Shown here in pieces: positions 34,014 to 42,441 of a stretch of 64,000 bases of DNA; positions within the stretch are counted from its first letter, which is position 1; every line of letters begins with the position of its first letter. The notes under the pieces are model-generated. The model saw only the letters and a program-made list of their open reading frames with translations, made no database searches and was not told the DNA's origin. The stretch lies in NCBI GenBank assembly GCA_035534435.1, contig DATLRX010000014.1, positions 6,873 through 70,872 on the forward strand. The letters run 5' to 3'. This stretch comes from Palsa-851 sp035534435. GTDB taxonomy: Bacteria > Chloroflexota > Dormibacteria > Aeolococcales > Aeolococcaceae. Both the position numbers and the translations under genes were made by a program.

Positions 34014-34579
34014 CCCGCGGTCTCAGGGCATGCGTCGCAACGCGTGACTCCGGGGATCTCCGCGCGAGCGCCGCACGCGCACACCCATCCGGCCGGTCGC
34101 GCCGGTACGCCGAGCACGAGCGCGAACGGAGCAACGTCGCGCGTCACCACCGCACCGGCGCCGACCATCGCCCAGCTGCCGATGCTGATCCCGGTGACGA
34201 TCGTCGCGCTGGCGCCGATCGATGCTCCATCGCCCACGACTGTGTCGCCATGTGCCCACTGCGCCTCGGTGCGCAGCCGTCCATCCGGCATGACGGCGCG
34301 GGGCGAACGGTCGTTGGTGAACACGACTGCCGGACCGACGAAGACACCATTGCCGAGTCGCAGACCGCTGTACAGCAATGCGGCGTTCTGCACCTTGCAG
34401 CGATCGCCGATGATCACCCCGAGGTCGACCGTCACATCCGATCCGATGATGCAGCTCGAACCGATGCGCGATCCGCGACGTAGGTGAGCGTTCGCCCAGA
34501 CGAACGTCCCGGCGCCGATTTCGACATCGTCCTCGACACGCGCAAGGGGGTGCACGTACGGCGCGGAGAGCTCACTCAT
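34010..34579 (-). CDS. Left-handed beta-helix acyltransferase (WbpD/WlbB-like)
   Basis: 189 aa. Hexapeptide repeats throughout (for example IGSSCIIGSDVTVD, VVGDGASIGASATIV, GSWAMVGAGAVV), starting with an EIGAGTFVWANAHL segment and a VFTNDRSPRAV loop typical of UDP-GlcNAc(3NH2)uronate N-acetyltransferases. The C-terminus carries four Cys (CACG, CDAC), probably a small zinc site, an uncommon addition. It is likely an acetyl-CoA-dependent sugar N-acetyltransferase for surface glycans. First gene of the run to the two PH-domain genes. Confidence 0.88.
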   Translation of the reverse strand: MSELSAPYVHPLARVEDDVEIGAGTFVWANAHLRRGSRIGSSCIIGSDVTVDLGVIIGDRCKVQNAALLYSGLRLGNGVFVGPAVVFTNDRSPRAVMPDGRLRTEAQWAHGDTVVGDGASIGASATIVTGISIGSWAMVGAGAVVTRDVAPFALVLGVPARPAGWVCACGARAEIPGVTRCDACPETAG

Positions 34580-34683
34580 CCTCGAGAGCTATATCACACC
34601 CACCAACCAGATCCCGAATCGCATGCGCAGCGCTGGACGTTTGGGGACCCCGAGCGCACGATAGACTGACCCGAGGAGAAAGG

Positions 34684-35142
34684 ATGAGTGCGCTGAAGCC
34701 CCGCGTCGAAGCCGGCCTGCGGCGATTCGAGGGCAGGATCGGCATCGATCGCGAAGGGCGGACCGTCTGGGTGTGGCTGATGCCCCCGGCGATCGGCCTC
34801 GTGACGGCGTGCCTCGCGCCTTTCATGCCCGGGCTTCCGGACTCGATGGGGCTCATCTACCGTCTGACGCTCGCGATCTTCGGTTTCGTCACCATGACGG
34901 CCATAACGTCGATCTACCTGATCTCGTTCGACAACGACCACAACCAGCAGGCACCGGTCGACGGCCCGGAGCAGGCTCGCGGTGACGACCGCGGACCCGA
35001 GGAGCCGCCCGCTCCCTCAGGCCCGCCGCCGAAATCGCTCCATCGCCTCGACGCCGTCTCCGAGCCCGGGGACGAGCAGCATGAGCCCGGCGCCGCCGAC
35101 GAGCGGTCCAGAGTCCCGGCAGTTTCCGGAGCGAGGCGCTAG
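34684..35142 (+). CDS. Hypothetical membrane protein with disordered acidic tail
   Basis: 152 aa: short basic N-terminus, two hydrophobic helices (about 28-52 and 58-81) and a long Pro/Glu/Asp-rich tail, probably cytoplasmic. It has a good Shine-Dalgarno (AGGAGA at 34675-34680) and a TAGACT -10-like element at 34662-34667. Family unknown. The TAG stop is interlocked with the stop of the convergent hydrolase through a shared CTAG. Confidence 0.7.
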   Translation: MSALKPRVEAGLRRFEGRIGIDREGRTVWVWLMPPAIGLVTACLAPFMPGLPDSMGLIYRLTLAIFGFVTMTAITSIYLISFDNDHNQQAPVDGPEQARGDDRGPEEPPAPSGPPPKSLHRLDAVSEPGDEQHEPGAADERSRVPAVSGARR

Positions 35143-36773
35143 GCGGACGCGTCCCGCACGGGAAGGACGATCGCCGACGGGTGATCGTCGTCGTGCCAGA
35201 TCTCCTGGTCGGCCACATGCATCGTCGTGGCGGATCCGAACGGCTCTCCCCCGCCAAGGTTGCGCGCGAATCGAGGATGCGCCCCGCTCGACACCTGGAC
35301 GCGGATACGGTGGTCGCGGCGAAACACGTGCGCGGCCGGCCACAGGTCGACCGTCACGATCGAGACACCATCGGCGTCACGCCGCCACCCACCGGGCGTG
35401 AGCCGCACCAGGCCGTCGCTGATGTTGCGTGACGCGCCGGAGGGGTCGACATCGCAGAGACGGACGAAGAAGTCGGTGTGCTCCAGGGACGACCGGACGT
35501 GCAGGTGCGCGACGACGTCGCCCACGATCTCGACATCGCGGACGAGCGCAGCGGATGTGTAGACGAGCACATCAGCTCGGCGCTCGAGCCCTCGGTTGTC
35601 CCGTGGGCCTCCCGTTCGCGCGAGCAGCGTGCCACCGACGGTTGGCGTCGGATCGGCCGGATCGTATCGATAGCGATCCGGCTCCGAGCGTGCCGCGGGG
35701 CTGACCTCGAGGCCGCCGTGCGGACGCAGGTGCCAGCGCACCGGACGAGAGGGAGGCGGCCACTCGTCGAGGTCGACCCAGCGCCGCGTGCCGCCGACGA
35801 ATATCCGCACGCGCGATACCCTGGGTGTTGAACGCCCCTGAAGATGCACCCCGAACCAGTCGATGGCGTCGCGAAGGCTCTCCGCGAGACCGCCGGGATC
35901 CACGTGCTTCCAGGGCCCGATGGTGAGCCGAGTGTCGCGTCCAGCCTCGCGAAGCGCGCGATAGTCGGCGAGCTGGACGGGAAGGAAGATGTCGTACCAG
36001 CCGGTGACCATCGTGACTGGCGCGGAGACGGCGTCGAGATGGCGGTCGAACTCGACCGGAGCCCAGAACACGTCGTCATCCTTGCGCGCGAGCCAGTCCT
36101 GATAGAACTGCACCCGGTCACCGGTGACCGCCCGGTCGGCGTCGGCAAGCGGCGTGGTGGCGAACCCGCGAGCAAGACGCTTCGCGCTGCTCAGGCGATC
36201 GTTGAGCTGTCGCAGACCCGTGTGGCCCTGGCTCGCGAGGATGTCGAGCCACGTGAGCGTGCTCGCCAGCGAGAACGTCCCCGCCGGGTACGTGAACGTT
36301 CGGGTCCGCGATGAGGTGATCGCGGGTGCAAGCGCGCGGAGCGTTGCGTGCGGGTCGGCCGCCACCGCCCACTGCACGATGCCGAGGTAGCTCGGCCCGA
36401 ACATGGCCACCCCGCCTCTGGACCACGGCTGCGCCTCGAGCCAGTCCAGCGTCGCAAGCCCGTCGCCCGCCTCGTCCCGATAGGCGTTGAACACCCCACC
36501 CGAGCCGAACGTCCCCCGGCAGCTCTGGACGACGACCTGGAAGCCGCGCTCCGCAAACGCTCGCGCCGCCAGCCCCCAGATGCTGCCGCGTCCGTAGGGA
36601 CTGCGCATGAGGATCACCGGTTCGGTTCCGTCGTGGCGAGCACGGTATCGATCGGCCAGCAGTGTCACGCCGTCCGGCATCGGGATCTCGATGTTGCGCC
36701 GGACCGCGACATCACGCGTCCGGGCCGGCGGCAGCTGCGCGGCTCGTTCGAGGAGGCGGCTCGCGAGGCTCAT
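35139..36773 (-). CDS. CocE/NonD family hydrolase (X-Pro dipeptidyl-peptidase-like)
   Basis: 544 aa. Alpha/beta hydrolase with Ser128 in GPSYLG, the MRSPYGRG oxyanion segment, SCRGTFGSGG upstream of it, and the C-terminal jelly-roll domain (X-Pro DPP C-terminal type) ending in a SSGAHPRFARN segment. Members hydrolyse esters (cocaine esterase) or act as acyl transferases or peptidases. No signal peptide is evident. Substrate unknown. Confidence 0.92.
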   Translation of the reverse strand: MSLASRLLERAAQLPPARTRDVAVRRNIEIPMPDGVTLLADRYRARHDGTEPVILMRSPYGRGSIWGLAARAFAERGFQVVVQSCRGTFGSGGVFNAYRDEAGDGLATLDWLEAQPWSRGGVAMFGPSYLGIVQWAVAADPHATLRALAPAITSSRTRTFTYPAGTFSLASTLTWLDILASQGHTGLRQLNDRLSSAKRLARGFATTPLADADRAVTGDRVQFYQDWLARKDDDVFWAPVEFDRHLDAVSAPVTMVTGWYDIFLPVQLADYRALREAGRDTRLTIGPWKHVDPGGLAESLRDAIDWFGVHLQGRSTPRVSRVRIFVGGTRRWVDLDEWPPPSRPVRWHLRPHGGLEVSPAARSEPDRYRYDPADPTPTVGGTLLARTGGPRDNRGLERRADVLVYTSAALVRDVEIVGDVVAHLHVRSSLEHTDFFVRLCDVDPSGASRNISDGLVRLTPGGWRRDADGVSIVTVDLWPAAHVFRRDHRIRVQVSSGAHPRFARNLGGGEPFGSATTMHVADQEIWHDDDHPSAIVLPVRDASA

Positions 36774-36791
36774 GGGCGGTGGAAACCCGGG

Positions 36792-38168
36792 TCAGCCGGT
36801 GACGAGCTCGAGGCCGCAGGCGACCGTGTTGCCGATCTGATCGCTGACGACCATCACGTCGCGACCCGCGCGGGCCAGGAGCGAGCCGGCCACCGCAGCG
36901 CGGTATCCCGCGGCGCAGTGGACCCACACCCTGCCGGAGGGGATCTCATCGAGGCGATCGGGCAACTCGTGGAGCGGGATGCTCAGCGCGCCGGCCAGGT
37001 GACCGTCGGCGTGTTCGCTGCGGAGCCGGACGTCGACGATCACCTCGCCGCTCGCGCCGAGGAATGGCTTCAGCTCCTTGAAGCCGATGAGCGGATACGA
37101 GCCGGTCTCCAGATCGGCCCACGGGTCACCGCCTCCGTTCTGGGGCTCGCTGATCCCGCAGGCCGCGATCCGCTCGATCCCGATCCGGGCGAGGGCGCGG
37201 CGCGCCGTCGCAAGATCGGCCGAGGATGCCGCGATGAGGCTCAGCGGGCTGCCCCAGGGGATGAGCCAGCCGAGGTACGTCGTCAGCGGATCGCTGAGCT
37301 CGAAGCCGACCGTGCCGATCAGGTGCCGATCCGCGAACTCGGCGCGCTCTCGAAGATCGACCACCCATTCGCCGGCGCGTGCGCGGGCCGCGAGCTCGCG
37401 CGGATCGGCGAACGGCGGCAGATCGAGGTCGATCGAGCCGGCACCCTCGCGGTTCCGCGGTCCGATGTACGCGTAGTAGCGGGGAAAGGCGTCCAGACCG
37501 GCGACGAGCCGCGCGACGAACGCGTCCTCCTCCATGAGCAGGGCCGGGTTCTCGGCGCGCTGGTGCCGGGCGTCCGCCGTGTCGGCGGCCCCGACCGGGA
37601 AGCCGGCCGAGCACAGGCTGCCGAAGCCGTGCGTGGGCAGGATCGCCGCGTCGTCCGGCAGTTCATCGGACAGCCGCCGGGCGGAGCGATGCTGCAGGTG
37701 GCTCAGGCGATCGGTCACCCATGGGCCGGCGAGGTCGGTCCGGCCCACCGAGCCGAGGAGCATCGATCCCCCCGTGAATGCCGCGACCGGCCTGGCGTCC
37801 TCCTCGAGGATGTAGCTCGTATGCGTCGCTGTGTGGCCCGGCGTATGTCGGGCGCGGATGATCAACCCACCGATCCCCAGCGTCTCCCCGTCCGCGATCG
37901 ACTGCCGCTCGTAGCCGACGGCCTCGCCGGCCGGGATGACATGGGTGGCGCCGGTGACCCGGCAGAGCTCCGGGCCGCCGGAGACGTAGTCGTTGTGGAT
38001 ATGGGTCTCCAGCACGTGGCCGAGCCGGGCGCCGTGCTCCGCGAGCACTGCAAGGACGCGGTCGATGTCGCGCTGCGGGTCGATCACGACCGCCTGATCG
38101 CCGGCCAGGATCGCGTAGCTGCGGTCGCCCAGCTCGGGCGTCTCGATGGTGCTGATCTCGAAGGGCAT
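36792..38168 (-). CDS. MBL-fold hydrolase fused to two rhodanese domains
   Basis: 458 aa from ATG 38168 (ATG 38186 possible). The N-terminal metallo-beta-lactamase domain has HIHNDYVSGG, RHTPGHTA and FTGGSMLLGSVGRTD, typical of persulfide-dioxygenase-like proteins. Rhodanese 1 (about 255-345) lacks a catalytic Cys (its loop reads IAASSADL); rhodanese 2 (about 365-455) has the active loop VHCAAGYR. It likely handles persulfides or sulfane sulfur in detoxification. Confidence 0.9.
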   Translation of the reverse strand: MPFEISTIETPELGDRSYAILAGDQAVVIDPQRDIDRVLAVLAEHGARLGHVLETHIHNDYVSGGPELCRVTGATHVIPAGEAVGYERQSIADGETLGIGGLIIRARHTPGHTATHTSYILEEDARPVAAFTGGSMLLGSVGRTDLAGPWVTDRLSHLQHRSARRLSDELPDDAAILPTHGFGSLCSAGFPVGAADTADARHQRAENPALLMEEDAFVARLVAGLDAFPRYYAYIGPRNREGAGSIDLDLPPFADPRELAARARAGEWVVDLRERAEFADRHLIGTVGFELSDPLTTYLGWLIPWGSPLSLIAASSADLATARRALARIGIERIAACGISEPQNGGGDPWADLETGSYPLIGFKELKPFLGASGEVIVDVRLRSEHADGHLAGALSIPLHELPDRLDEIPSGRVWVHCAAGYRAAVAGSLLARAGRDVMVVSDQIGNTVACGLELVTG

Positions 38169-38247
38169 CCCCGAACGATCCCACATGGACACGCGAACGA
38201 GCGGGGTTGACCGTTCTTCGCGGGTTCTGCCAGTGTGTTCGAGCACG

Positions 38248-39774
38248 ATGCGCCAGCTCACCAGCCTCGACGCGCAGTTTCTCGCCCTCGAGACCCCCAG
38301 GATCTACGGCCACGTCTCCGCCGTCCTGATCCTCGATCCGTCGACGGCTCCGGGGAGCGCCATGACGCTGGCCACCCTGCAGCGGCTCATCCTCGAGCGA
38401 CTCCCGCTGATCCCGGTGTTCCGCTGGCGTCTCGCGGAGGTGCCATTCGGTCTCGACCATGCGTACTGGGTCGACGACCCCGATTTCGACATCGACTTCC
38501 ACGTCCGCGAGCTCGCGCTCGTGCCGCCGGGGAACATCTCGCAGCTCGAGGAGCAGGTCGCTCGAGTCTTCGCGCGGCCTCTCGACCGCACGCGGCCGCT
38601 CTGGGAGGTCTACCTCATCCACGGCCTCGAGAACGGGCGCGTCGCGCTGATGACGAAGGTCCACCACGCCGTCATCGACGGCATGTCCGGAGCCGAGATC
38701 CTCGGTTCGCTCCTCGACCTCACCCCGGAGGGGCGACCGGTCCCGGAACCGCTCGACGAAGACATCCACGCCGGCATGCCCTCGCAGCTCGAGATGCTCG
38801 TGCGCGGCCTGATCGGCCTCCCGCAGTATCCGCTCCGCCTGCTGCGCTCGCTCCCGACCACGCTCCCCAATTTCGAGGAGGTCGGCATCTTCAGCATGCT
38901 CCCCGGCGCGAGCATCGTCGGTGCCGCGAGCCGGCGCGTCGAGAGCATGATCCGGCGCGACGACACCGTCACCGGGCGGCGTCGCGGCAGCCCCCCACGC
39001 ACATCGTTCAACGGCCGCATCTCCGCGCACCGGCGCATCGCCTTCGGTCAGATCCCACTCGATGCTGTCAAGGATGTCAAGAACACGTATGGCGTGACGG
39101 TCAACGACGTCGTCGTCTCCATCTGCGCCGGCGCGGTGCGCCGGTGGCTGCTCAAGCATCATGAGCTCGGCCGGAAACCGCTGATCGCGCAGATCCCGGT
39201 GTCGGTGCGCAGCCCGGAGCAACAGGGCACCTTCGGCAACCGCATCCTGCTGAACGGCGTGCCGCTGCACACGGAGATCGCGGATCCGGTGGAGCGGCTC
39301 CGCACAACGCACGAGTCGCTGGCCAGGATGAAGGAACGCAACCAGGCGATCCCGGCCACGCTGCTCCAGGACGCCAACAACTTCATCCCTCCCGCGCTCT
39401 TCTCTCGGGCCGCACGACTCACGTTCGCCTGGGCCAGCAATCCGCGCCTGCGGCCCATGTGGAACCTCGTCGTGTCCAACGTGCCCGGCCCGCAGTTCGC
39501 CATCTACTGCGCGGGGGCGCGCCTCGACGCGATCTATCCCGTGTCCGTCATCACCGACGGTCTCGGACTCAACATCACGGTGATGAGCTACGACGGCGAC
39601 CTCAACATCGGGATCGTCGCCGACCGCGACGTCATCCCGGATGTCGGCTCGATGATCCCCTCCCTGAAGAGTGAGCTGGCCGCGCTCATGGTCACCAACG
39701 GGAGCGCCGAGGTGGCGACGCGGGCCCATCCGCGCCGTCGGCGCGCGCACCCGACCGCGCCGCGATCCGCATAG
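38248..39774 (+). CDS. Wax ester synthase/diacylglycerol acyltransferase (WS/DGAT)
   Basis: 508 aa from ATG 38248. Active-site HHAVIDG (His139-His140...Asp144-Gly145) matches the HHxxxDG motif; the N-terminal LTSLDAQFL and PLWEVYLIHGL segments, and the later NDVVVSICAGA and SNVPGP motifs, are family hallmarks. It esterifies fatty alcohols or diacylglycerol with acyl-CoA, making neutral storage lipid. The next gene, only 5 bases downstream, is an acyl-CoA dehydrogenase-like protein, consistent with lipid metabolism. Confidence 0.93.
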   Translation: MRQLTSLDAQFLALETPRIYGHVSAVLILDPSTAPGSAMTLATLQRLILERLPLIPVFRWRLAEVPFGLDHAYWVDDPDFDIDFHVRELALVPPGNISQLEEQVARVFARPLDRTRPLWEVYLIHGLENGRVALMTKVHHAVIDGMSGAEILGSLLDLTPEGRPVPEPLDEDIHAGMPSQLEMLVRGLIGLPQYPLRLLRSLPTTLPNFEEVGIFSMLPGASIVGAASRRVESMIRRDDTVTGRRRGSPPRTSFNGRISAHRRIAFGQIPLDAVKDVKNTYGVTVNDVVVSICAGAVRRWLLKHHELGRKPLIAQIPVSVRSPEQQGTFGNRILLNGVPLHTEIADPVERLRTTHESLARMKERNQAIPATLLQDANNFIPPALFSRAARLTFAWASNPRLRPMWNLVVSNVPGPQFAIYCAGARLDAIYPVSVITDGLGLNITVMSYDGDLNIGIVADRDVIPDVGSMIPSLKSELAALMVTNGSAEVATRAHPRRRRAHPTAPRSA

Positions 39775-39779
39775 GCGCC

Positions 39780-40778
39780 GTGGACCCGGTCGCGCTGGCG
39801 CGCGCGCTCAGTGACGACGTGCTCTTCCCCGGTGCTCTCGAGGTGGACGCCGCGGACATCGTCCCCGTCGAACGGCTCGACTGCCTCGCGGAGGCCGGCC
39901 TGTACGGTCTCGCCGGCCCATCCAGGGCTCACGGGATGGGCCTCCCGGACATGGGCACGGGTCTCGAGATCATCGAGATCCTGGCCGGCGGCTGCCTCAC
40001 GACCACGTTCGTCTGGATCCAGCACCATGGCGCCGTGCGCGCGCTGGCCGAGGCCGGCTCTTCCCGGCTCAGCGACGAGTTCCTCGAGCCGATGTGCCGC
40101 GGTGTGGTGCGAGCAGGCGTGGCGTTTTCCGGACTCCGGCGTCCGGGCCCGCCGATGCTCGCCGCCGCCCCCGCTCCCGGTGGGTGGCGATTCGACGGTC
40201 AAGCCCCGTGGGTCACGGGTTGGGGGCGCGTCGACGTGATCCGGGCGGCTGCTCGTCGCGCGGACGGTGACATCGTGTGGGCGGTTGTCGACGCGCGGAG
40301 CAGCGACTCGCTCAGCGCGGAGCGACTCCATCTGACCGCGGTCAACGCGAGCGCCACCGTCACCCTCACGTTCCGCGACCACTTCGTCGGTGACGATCGG
40401 GTGATCACGACCCAGCCGTTCGACGAGTGGCAGATGCGTGACCGTGCCGGCCTGCGTCTCAACGGTTCGCTCGCGCTGGGGGTCGCTGCGCGATGTGCCT
40501 CACTGCTCGAGAGCCACGCACTTCGCGACGCGGTCGCCGCATGTCGTGCAGCCCTCGATCACGCCTCACCGGACGCGATGCCGGACGCCCGAGCGCGAGC
40601 GTCAGCCCTTGCACTCCATGCGGCGACGACCTTGGTGGTGACCGGCGGCGGCCGTTCGATCACGATGGACCACCACGCTCAGCGCCTTGCCCGTGAGGCG
40701 CTCTTCCTTCTCGTCTTCGGGCAGACCGCGTCGATCAGGGCCGCGCAGCTCGATCGTCTCGGCCGCGTCCCGGTCTGA
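39780..40778 (+). CDS. Acyl-CoA dehydrogenase-like protein
   Basis: 332 aa, shorter than the usual 380 or so. N-terminal helical domain, then a mid-domain (VAFSGLRRPG, then WRFDGQAPWVTGWG) as in flavin acyl-CoA dehydrogenases, and a C-terminal helical bundle ending in a REALFLLVFGQT segment. A clear catalytic Glu cannot be placed, so it might be a non-dehydrogenating paralogue. GTG start, directly behind the WS/DGAT gene. Confidence 0.78.
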   Translation: MDPVALARALSDDVLFPGALEVDAADIVPVERLDCLAEAGLYGLAGPSRAHGMGLPDMGTGLEIIEILAGGCLTTTFVWIQHHGAVRALAEAGSSRLSDEFLEPMCRGVVRAGVAFSGLRRPGPPMLAAAPAPGGWRFDGQAPWVTGWGRVDVIRAAARRADGDIVWAVVDARSSDSLSAERLHLTAVNASATVTLTFRDHFVGDDRVITTQPFDEWQMRDRAGLRLNGSLALGVAARCASLLESHALRDAVAACRAALDHASPDAMPDARARASALALHAATTLVVTGGGRSITMDHHAQRLAREALFLLVFGQTASIRAAQLDRLGRVPV

Positions 40779-40808
40779 CCGCGCGGGTGCGCCGCGGGCA
40801 GCGCCGTC

Positions 40809-40814
40809 TATGAT
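40809..40814 (+). promoter_or_regulatory. -10 element, leaderless type
   Basis: TATGAT ends 6 bases before the ATG of the DUF2171-like gene at 40821. Confidence 0.55.
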
Positions 40815-40820
40815 GATTTC

Positions 40821-41159
40821 ATGGCAGACGACGTCGAACGCATTGCATGGACGGCAGTCAAGACGGGTGAGTCCGTTGTCGCAAGCGATGGGACCGACAT
40901 CGGCAAGGTGGTCGAGGTCGCGGCGCTCGCCCGCGAGGATATCTTCCATGGGATCGTCTTCGAGCACGCTCATCGCCACAAGCACTACCTGGCGCCCGCC
41001 GGCGACATCGATCACATCACCGAGGCGGCGGTGCACCTCTCCGTGGACAGCGAGAAAGCCGGCGAGTACGAGGAGTTCGAGCAGTTGCACGTGGAGCGTC
41101 TCGGCGTGCGCGGCATCTTCAGATGGAAGCACTTCGGCTGGAAGGACTCTGACGAGTAG
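40821..41159 (+). CDS. DUF2171/PRC-barrel-like small protein
   Basis: 112 aa. The segment VVASDGTDIGKVVEVA at the N-terminus is the PRC-barrel/DUF2171 pattern; a conserved HKHYLAPAGDID follows, then an acidic linker and a basic aromatic end. Cytoplasmic, function unknown. Followed by a strong stem-loop (41174-41208). No Shine-Dalgarno. Confidence 0.78.
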   Translation: MADDVERIAWTAVKTGESVVASDGTDIGKVVEVAALAREDIFHGIVFEHAHRHKHYLAPAGDIDHITEAAVHLSVDSEKAGEYEEFEQLHVERLGVRGIFRWKHFGWKDSDE

Positions 41160-41173
41160 CCATCGGTGACCGG

Positions 41174-41208
41174 CGAAGGGGATCGATCACCGAATCGGAT
41201 CCCTTTCG
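41174..41208 (+). terminator. Stem-loop, possible terminator
   Basis: Arms CGAAGGGGATC (41174-41184) and GATCCCTTTCG (41198-41208) pair at 10 of 11 positions around a 13-base loop, just after the DUF2171 gene. There is no clear U-tract, so it may be a weak terminator or an operator for the next gene. Confidence 0.4.
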
Positions 41209-41235
41209 TGTTCACGCGTCGTTCACCCTTGCGGA

Positions 41236-41241
41236 TATCTT
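41236..41241 (+). promoter_or_regulatory. -10 element, leaderless type
   Basis: TATCTT ends 6 bases before the ATG of the HAD gene at 41248. Confidence 0.5.
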
Positions 41242-41247
41242 TGGCCC

Positions 41248-41913
41248 ATGAGTTCGCCGCCGGCCACGCTCGTGTTCGACCTCGACGGCACGCTGCTCGA
41301 CGTCTCGGTTCGTCATCACACCGTCTACAGCACGGTGTGCGCGTCCTTCGGCGCGAACCCACTCGACCGCGCGACGTACTGGCGCCTCCGGCGCCTTCGA
41401 GCCGGATGGCCGCAGATCCTCGCGGCGAGCGGCCTCGCCGCCGAGCGTTTCGAGGCGTTCGAGGCCGAGTACAACCAGCAGATCGAGCTCCCTGAGAACC
41501 TGGGCTTCGACGTCCTCTTTCCCGCCACCCTGCCGCTCCTCACCAAGGTCGCTGCTCACCACGTGTGCGTGCTGGTTGCGATGCGCGCATCGGCACCATC
41601 GCTTCGGGCAGAGCTGGGCGTGTTGGGCCTGCGGCCGTTCTTCGAGGCCACTGAAACCGCCGCGGGCCTCGGCGAGCCGGCGTTCAAGGTACGAGCCGGC
41701 CTCATTCGCAAGATGGTGCCCGGCGGCACCCCGGCGATCGTCATCGGGGACACCGAGGCCGACGTGATGGCCGCGAGCGCCCTCGGCTACCCGTCGGTCG
41801 CCGTGTGCTCCGGGTTCCGCGAGCGGGAGATCCTGGAGCAGCAGGAGCCGACGTACCTCGTCGATGACCTGGGCGGCGTCGAGGGAGCCCTCCGCCGCGC
41901 CGGCGTGCTCTGA
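41248..41913 (+). CDS. HAD-superfamily hydrolase
   Basis: 221 aa. Motif I FDLDGTLLD (Asp11 nucleophile, Asp13), helical cap (about 20-90), motif IV GDTEADVMAA. The motif II position reads LVAMRAS, a weak match to the usual hydrophobic-T/S. Probably a phosphoglycolate phosphatase-like phosphatase; substrate unknown. It abuts the hemerythrin gene with no gap (TGA then GTG). Confidence 0.9.
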   Translation: MSSPPATLVFDLDGTLLDVSVRHHTVYSTVCASFGANPLDRATYWRLRRLRAGWPQILAASGLAAERFEAFEAEYNQQIELPENLGFDVLFPATLPLLTKVAAHHVCVLVAMRASAPSLRAELGVLGLRPFFEATETAAGLGEPAFKVRAGLIRKMVPGGTPAIVIGDTEADVMAASALGYPSVAVCSGFREREILEQQEPTYLVDDLGGVEGALRRAGVL

Positions 41914-42432
41914 GTGTCGGCCCGCGAGCGCAACGAAGCCCCGTTCGGGGTCGCCGTGCATCGGCAGCTGAAACTCATCCACCAGATGCTGCGCAACGAC
42001 CTCACGGTCTGCCGGGAGCTGGCGGCCGACGTCGCGACCGGGGCGCCGTCCGCGCACGTTGCCGACCGCCTCGCCGAGCTGCAGGCCAACAGCCCGCTCT
42101 GGAACCTGCAGATCAACTGTCTGTATCACTGCCGGATCGTGCACATGCACCACCACGGCGAGGACGCGGACATGTTTCCCGCACTGCGACGCTCCAACCC
42201 GGAGCTCGGCGTTGTCGTCGACCGGCTCGAATCCGATCACCGAGCGATCTCGGTGCTGCTCGACAACGTTGAGTCGCTGGCGCGCAAGCTGGATGACAGC
42301 ACCACAAGCGCCGAGCGCGACTCGCTGGTGATCGCGCTGCGTGATCTCGGCACCCGCCTCCTCGAGCACCTCGCGTTCGAGGAGGAGAACATCGCCGCGA
42401 CGATGCGCAGCTGGGCGACCTGGCCCGCCTAA
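41914..42432 (+). CDS. Hemerythrin HHE domain protein
   Basis: 172 aa four-helix bundle. Candidate di-iron ligands: His in HRQLKLIH near the N-terminus, HMHHHGEDADMFP in the middle, ESDHRAI, and HLAFEEENI near the C-terminus. This is the HHE cation-binding pattern linked to O2, NO or iron handling. GTG start directly after the HAD stop, so it is translationally coupled. Confidence 0.9.
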   Translation: MSARERNEAPFGVAVHRQLKLIHQMLRNDLTVCRELAADVATGAPSAHVADRLAELQANSPLWNLQINCLYHCRIVHMHHHGEDADMFPALRRSNPELGVVVDRLESDHRAISVLLDNVESLARKLDDSTTSAERDSLVIALRDLGTRLLEHLAFEEENIAATMRSWATWPA

Positions 42433-42435
42433 GAT
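42430..42435 (+). promoter_or_regulatory. -10 element, leaderless type
   Basis: TAAGAT ends 6 bases before the ATG of the Zn-alcohol dehydrogenase gene at 42442; the hexamer overlaps the hemerythrin stop codon. Confidence 0.5.
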
Positions 42436-42441
42436 GCGGCC

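Noticed and set aside
37663..39750. 695-codon minus-strand open frame opposite the WS/DGAT gene
   Set aside because: The plus-strand WS/DGAT protein has clear motifs; the antisense frame is compositional.
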